A stretch of DNA of 64,000 nt from the NCBI GenBank assembly GCA_026874595.1, contig CM049316.1, positions 51,347,676 to 51,411,675 of the forward strand. Direction: 5' to 3'. Source of the stretch: Sipunculus nudus. Taxonomy: Eukaryota > Annelida > Sipuncula > Golfingiida > Sipunculidae. The position numbers and the translations under genes were made by a program. Below are positions 61,197 to 64,000 of this stretch, one piece after another (position 1 is the stretch's first letter; the number at the start of each line of letters is the position of its first letter). The notes below the pieces were generated by a model, which saw nothing but the letters and a program-made list of their open reading frames with translations, searched no databases and was not told the origin of the DNA.

Positions 61197-62242
61197 ATGG
61201 AAGAAGCGTTTCACAAGAGCCCGTATGCTTACACAGGAAACGTAAAAGCTTTGGCAAAAGCAGCTAGAGTGAAAGAAGATGAAGCGAGAGAGTATTTGGG
61301 GAGGCAGAACGCTTATACATTATTTAGACCAGTCAGGCGGCGTTACAGGCGAGCCCGTATTTTGGTAGGGGGTTTAGACGCACAGTGGCAGGCAGATTTG
61401 GCGGACATGCAACAGATCGCTGGAAAAACCAAAACCACAAGTATATTTTAACTATCATCGATGTGCTTTCACGTTACGCTTGGGCAGTGCCACTAAAAGA
61501 CAAGACAGGTTCACAAGTGGCTTCGGCATTCGAATCGGTATTTGAAAAAGGGCGTGTACCTAAAAAACTGCAAACGGACGAAGGGTTAGAATTCCGCAAC
61601 AAACATGTACGAGAGCTTTTAGAAAGAAAGGACATCACATGGTTTGCAACCAAAAACAGGGACGTGAAAGCAAGTTTAGTGGAAAGGTTCAACCGGACCC
61701 TGAAAAAAAGGCTGTTTGCGGCTATGAATGACAATAATACGTATAGGTGGTTGGAAGACTTGCCTGAAGCTTTGGAACAGTACAACAGTCGACCGCACAC
61801 AGCCCATGGGTTAGCCCCTCGCGAAGTTACCCCGAGTAACCAGTCCGTTGTGTGGCGCAGGCTTTATGGGCACCCATCAAAACTGCACCGGGAAAATATA
61901 CGCGACAACAGTATCCCAGTAGGGTCCCGTGTCGTTTTGAGCAGCGCTAAAAAAAGTTCATTTGCAGAGCGGGGTTATGTACCGCGTTGGACGGAAGAAA
62001 CATTCCTTGTGAAACGGGTATACCCTGAAGTGGGAGGAGCTGACGTTTACGAGTTGGAAGATATGGAGGGTGAGAGTATAAAAGGCCGCTTTTACAAGGA
62101 CGAACTACAACGCGTGACATTACCGAGACCGCCTAAAGTAGAAGAGCGTGTGGTTCAAAGGAAGAAAGGATGGAAACTTGTACAATGGCGAGGCCACCCG
62201 GAAAAATTCAACCAGTGGGTACGGCTGAAAAGAAAGAAATGA
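61197..62242 (+). pseudogene. DDE (rve) integrase with chromodomain-like tail, one frameshift
   Basis: Inserts the element into host DNA. Starts MEEAFHKSPYAYTG at 61197; the first catalytic Asp is in WQADLADM (residue 67). In the A5 run at 61424-61428 the frame is lost (stop at about 61449); the rest is open in the next frame, holding the second Asp in LQTDEGLEF (61577) and the Glu in LVERFNRTLKKR (61682). The C-terminus WKLVQWRGHPEKFNQWV is the chromodomain-like end characteristic of Polinton integrases. A pyrimidine-rich TTTTCCTTTTTGAACAG just before the ATG resembles a splice acceptor. The stop TGA overlaps the next ATG. No canonical slippery site was seen, so the break is probably a mutation or sequencing error. 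Confidence 0.85.
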
Positions 62243-62478
62243 AATCATGCATGCAAACATGCACGCGAAGTTTAGTTTTGTTTGTGGCGCAATTAGTCGT
62301 GATCGGGCTACTGGTGGTGACATCGTTAACCATGTTAGTGTGGAAGGTATCGGCAGTAGAGGATAAGGCCTACTGGACAGGTTTGCTTTCGGCGTCAGTG
62401 GGATACCTGATGCCGACCCCAAAACTTAAACGTATAAAAATACAGCGTGGAGAGATTATCAACCAGAGCGGGTATTAG
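62239..62478 (+). CDS. Small single-pass membrane protein, 79 aa
   Basis: The ATG overlaps the integrase stop (ATGA), suggesting coupled translation; an in-frame upstream ATG at 62170 lies inside integrase. After a Cys-containing head (MKSCMQTCTRS) comes a ~25-residue hydrophobic helix (LVLFVAQLVVIGLLVVTSLTMLV), then WTGLLSASVGYLMPTPKLK and a basic tail. It is of a size and type seen for small membrane proteins in large dsDNA viruses; the function is unknown. Confidence 0.65.
   Translation: MKSCMQTCTRSLVLFVAQLVVIGLLVVTSLTMLVWKVSAVEDKAYWTGLLSASVGYLMPTPKLKRIKIQRGEIINQSGY
62433..62440 (+). promoter_or_regulatory. TATA box for the 197-aa gene
   Basis: TATAAAAA within the end of the small membrane protein gene, 60-67 nt before ATG 62500. 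Confidence 0.5.
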
Positions 62479-62499
62479 CGTAGACAAAAAATTAAAACC

Positions 62500-63093
62500 A
62501 TGCGAGCAAAAGGAGCTAACACCACCGGGTTTGGGATGCGCAGCAGTAAAGGCAAAGCGGGTTTGTTGTGGTCAGTGAGCATGGGCCGCGGACCAGAAAT
62601 CGCCACCCCTGTTCAAACTTTCACTTCACCGGAAGTTTTACCCACTGAAGGAAAAGCGGGCCCTGTGCCTCTTGTACCGGAAGATAAACTATTCTCCCCG
62701 GGGTATAGAGTGAAAATGCCCCAAACAGATTTTATCCGGTCGGGTGTGGGTCCCCCGACAGAAAACCAAATCAAGGACGCTATGATATTTGAAGAATTTA
62801 AAAAAGCGGCTTTGGCCCCCCACGCTACCTATTTACCTTACGAGGAACGTTTCCAGTTGCCGTTCAAACAAGAGAAAGAAGAGTCCCCTTACGGGTCAGC
62901 AGCATACCCAGCTGAAATGTTCGGGGCCAATTCCTTTTACATGGAGGACGGGGTTAGCGGGGTTAACGAAATACCGTATGAATACGTGGAAGAAACCGGG
63001 CCACCGGTGAAGAAAAAAAGCAGGAGCCATAGCGGGACACCCAGCAGTCAAGAGTTCCCTTTCAAACGCAAACGGGTGAAACTCTATTATTAA
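62500..63093 (+). CDS. Structural-type protein, 197 aa, unknown
   Basis: ATG 62500 (MRAKGANTTGFGMRSSKGK). Rich in Pro, Gly and Glu with little predicted helix (EVLPTEGKAGPVPLVPEDKL, LPYEERFQLPFKQEKEESPYG). The C-terminus is basic and looks like a nuclear localisation signal (PVKKKSRS and FPFKRKRVKLYY). No family was recognised. Its position among late, TATA-preceded genes suggests a virion component; this is inference. Confidence 0.65.
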   Translation: MRAKGANTTGFGMRSSKGKAGLLWSVSMGRGPEIATPVQTFTSPEVLPTEGKAGPVPLVPEDKLFSPGYRVKMPQTDFIRSGVGPPTENQIKDAMIFEEFKKAALAPHATYLPYEERFQLPFKQEKEESPYGSAAYPAEMFGANSFYMEDGVSGVNEIPYEYVEETGPPVKKKSRSHSGTPSSQEFPFKRKRVKLYY

Positions 63094-63120
63094 CCTTGAG
63101 TGACATACACGGTCAAAAAC

Positions 63121-63128
63121 ATATAAAA
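63121..63128 (+). promoter_or_regulatory. TATA box for small basic gene
   Basis: ATATAAAAGG context, 28 nt after the previous stop. It could serve both short overlapping frames starting at 63157 and 63200. Confidence 0.65.
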
Positions 63129-63199
63129 GGAACCTGGGTAAAAGATAAGTGAACAAATGACACCTTGGTGGTTGACACTCATATCACATTCGTTGGACG

Positions 63200-63328
63200 A
63201 TGCCCGGTCGAAAAATGAGAAAGAGAAGGAGAGCGAGGAGAGCGGCGGCCAGGAGCAGAGGTGGCAGCTATAAAAACCGACAGTTCATACACTTAGGTGG
63301 AAACAGGTACCCTCGCTGGTTTGGTTAA
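63200..63328 (+). CDS. 42-aa Arg-rich protamine-like core peptide
   Basis: Too short for usual gene finders. The peptide begins MPGRKMRKRRRARRAAARSR and ends HLGGNRYPRWFG; about 17 of the first 27 residues are Arg or Lys. An AATAAA (63327-63332) overlaps the stop. In adenovirus-type virions a very small Arg-rich peptide condenses the genome, and this gene would fit that role; homology is not shown. An earlier ATG at 63157 opens a different, acidic 38-codon frame, which is less convincing. Confidence 0.6.
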   Translation: MPGRKMRKRRRARRAAARSRGGSYKNRQFIHLGGNRYPRWFG

Positions 63329-63352
63329 TAAAAAGAAAAACCGAAAGCAAAA

Positions 63353-63892
63353 ATGATGGAGAAGAGTAAAAAGTGCAAGCAGAAATTAAAAACCATGGGG
63401 AGAAAAGCTCGAGAAGCGCTGGTAAAGGCACGTAAAAATATTAACTGTGAAGCTGTGGAATGTTTTGGACGTTCCAAGCCCAAACCACAATGGTTTTACG
63501 ACATGATGCATCCTTTGGGAGCTATGGGAGGCGGCCGGATCAGGAAAGTAAGAAAACAGTACAACCCAGAACGTGAAATGTGGATGAGAAAATACGATAC
63601 ACGCAGCAGATCCATACCATACATGGATCCGCGTTTTGCCCGGCGTGGTGCGACTGGCATCAGGAGACGGCGAGACGATTTAACAGACCCATACTGGAAC
63701 CCGGGAGACACATTGGTGGGTAGCGCTGATGAGAACGTAGGAGCTGCCGTGCCCACACCGTTGATAATGACTCCGCATATGGCATCTCCAGGTGTAACGA
63801 CACGGAAAGTTAGCACCCCTAGCACTCCTGAAAGACCAATAGAGAGGACCGCGGAAGGTTATTACAGTGTTGGCCATCCAGATATGGTATAA
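63353..63892 (+). CDS. Basic structural-type protein, 179 aa, unknown
   Basis: Tandem ATGs at 63353 and 63356. The N-terminus is basic and helical (KKCKQKLKTMGRKAREALVKARKN), then WFYDMMHPLGAMGGGRIRKV, Arg-rich stretches (ATGIRRRRDDL) and a Thr/Pro-rich tail ending YYSVGHPDMV. It has no recognised family. Its composition suggests a DNA-associated or minor capsid protein. The stop overlaps the TATA box of the next gene. Confidence 0.65.
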   Translation: MMEKSKKCKQKLKTMGRKAREALVKARKNINCEAVECFGRSKPKPQWFYDMMHPLGAMGGGRIRKVRKQYNPEREMWMRKYDTRSRSIPYMDPRFARRGATGIRRRRDDLTDPYWNPGDTLVGSADENVGAAVPTPLIMTPHMASPGVTTRKVSTPSTPERPIERTAEGYYSVGHPDMV

Positions 63893-63896
63893 AAAG
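63889..63896 (+). promoter_or_regulatory. TATA box overlapping stop of the 179-aa gene
   Basis: TATAAAAA; the stop TAA at 63890-63892 is inside it. It lies 40-47 nt before ATG 63936. Confidence 0.65.
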
Positions 63897-63935
63897 CCCC
63901 TGCACACCCGAGATAACCTGGATTAAAAAAAAAAC

Positions 63936-64000
63936 ATGGCACCGAAAAAGAAAAAAGATGAAGGTGACGTTGAAAAGAAGAAAACTGGAAGAAAAAGGAA
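63936..64000 (+). CDS. Start of a Lys-rich protein, cut by window end
   Basis: ATG 63936 gives MAPKKKKDEGDVEKKKTGRK and continues open to the window edge. The Lys-rich head resembles a nuclear localisation signal. Too little is visible to assign; it could be the N-terminus of another capsid or core protein. Confidence 0.5.
   Translation, partial: MAPKKKKDEGDVEKKKTGRKR

Larger units (their letters stand above)
25947..64000 (+). mobile_element. Polinton/Maverick-adintovirus-like integrated element, right end outside window
   Basis: Defined by a protein-primed PolB, an A32/FtsK-like ATPase, a DDE integrase with a chromodomain-like end and a WEVA-type penton candidate, the hallmark set of this element class. 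The left end is set by interruption of a host repeat that is intact at 25652-25670. A 10-kb internal segment is present three times (28202-58192). Counting one copy, the visible part is about 18 kb. Major capsid protein and adenovirus-type protease were not found here and may lie past 64000. Integrase and polymerase carry frame breaks, so the copy looks endogenised rather than active. Confidence 0.8.

Noticed and set aside
1-64000. tRNA and rRNA genes
   Set aside because: No cloverleaf with A/B box pair or rRNA-like conserved block was recognised by eye; a dedicated scan was not possible.

Overview
The window is eukaryotic DNA from an invertebrate, most likely a marine bivalve or another mollusc. 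The signs are short exons with GT/AG introns, BEL/Pao and LINE retroelements, and mollusc-style dispersed repeats carrying GTCCGTCCGTCCG runs and AGGTCA-rich blocks. The species is inferred, not shown.

Left part (1-25946), host DNA dense in repeats. Two BEL/Pao LTR retrotransposons on the minus strand share a middle LTR (1-8896); both are broken. They abut a ~171-bp satellite (8897-10225). A frameshifted LINE (about 11480-14725) sits inside a ~178-bp minisatellite that resumes at 14726. From 18951 to 24644, nine small phase-consistent exons encode a Ulp1/SENP-type (C48) cysteine protease with all catalytic residues; its introns hold several non-autonomous repeats. No stop codon follows the last exon.

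Right part (about 25947-64000 and beyond), a large virus-like integrated element of the Polinton/Maverick-adintovirus kind. It encodes a protein-primed family-B DNA polymerase, an A32/FtsK-like packaging ATPase, a DDE (rve) integrase with a chromodomain-like tail, a penton-like capsid candidate, a lysine-rich core-like protein and several small basic proteins. The right end, and any protease and major capsid gene, lie outside the window or are not recognisable. The left end can be placed near 25947 because the element interrupts a host repeat that is also present intact nearby.

The most striking feature is a ~10.0-kb segment (replication genes, ATPase, an 808-aa unknown protein and the first half of the lysine-rich gene) present three times head to tail, at 28202-38196, 38197-48192 and 48193-58192. 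Both internal junctions carry the same 5-bp CAGAG that flanks the outer breakpoints. Copies are nearly identical but carry private indels: polymerase is broken in copies 2 and 3, and the lysine-rich gene is cut in copies 1 and 2. Collapsed to one unit, the visible element would be about 18 kb, a normal size for this class.

Expression logic: a divergent TATA promoter drives the minus-strand 523-aa gene and the plus-strand polymerase. Most other plus-strand genes have their own TATA box 35-60 nt before the ATG, often overlapping the previous stop codon, and two gene pairs are joined by overlapping stop/start codons. Palindromic NRF-1-like sites (TGCGCATGCGCA) with ETS-like GGAA sites lie in the early control regions. 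A left-end minus-strand locus has two long overlapping frames that start 7 nt apart.
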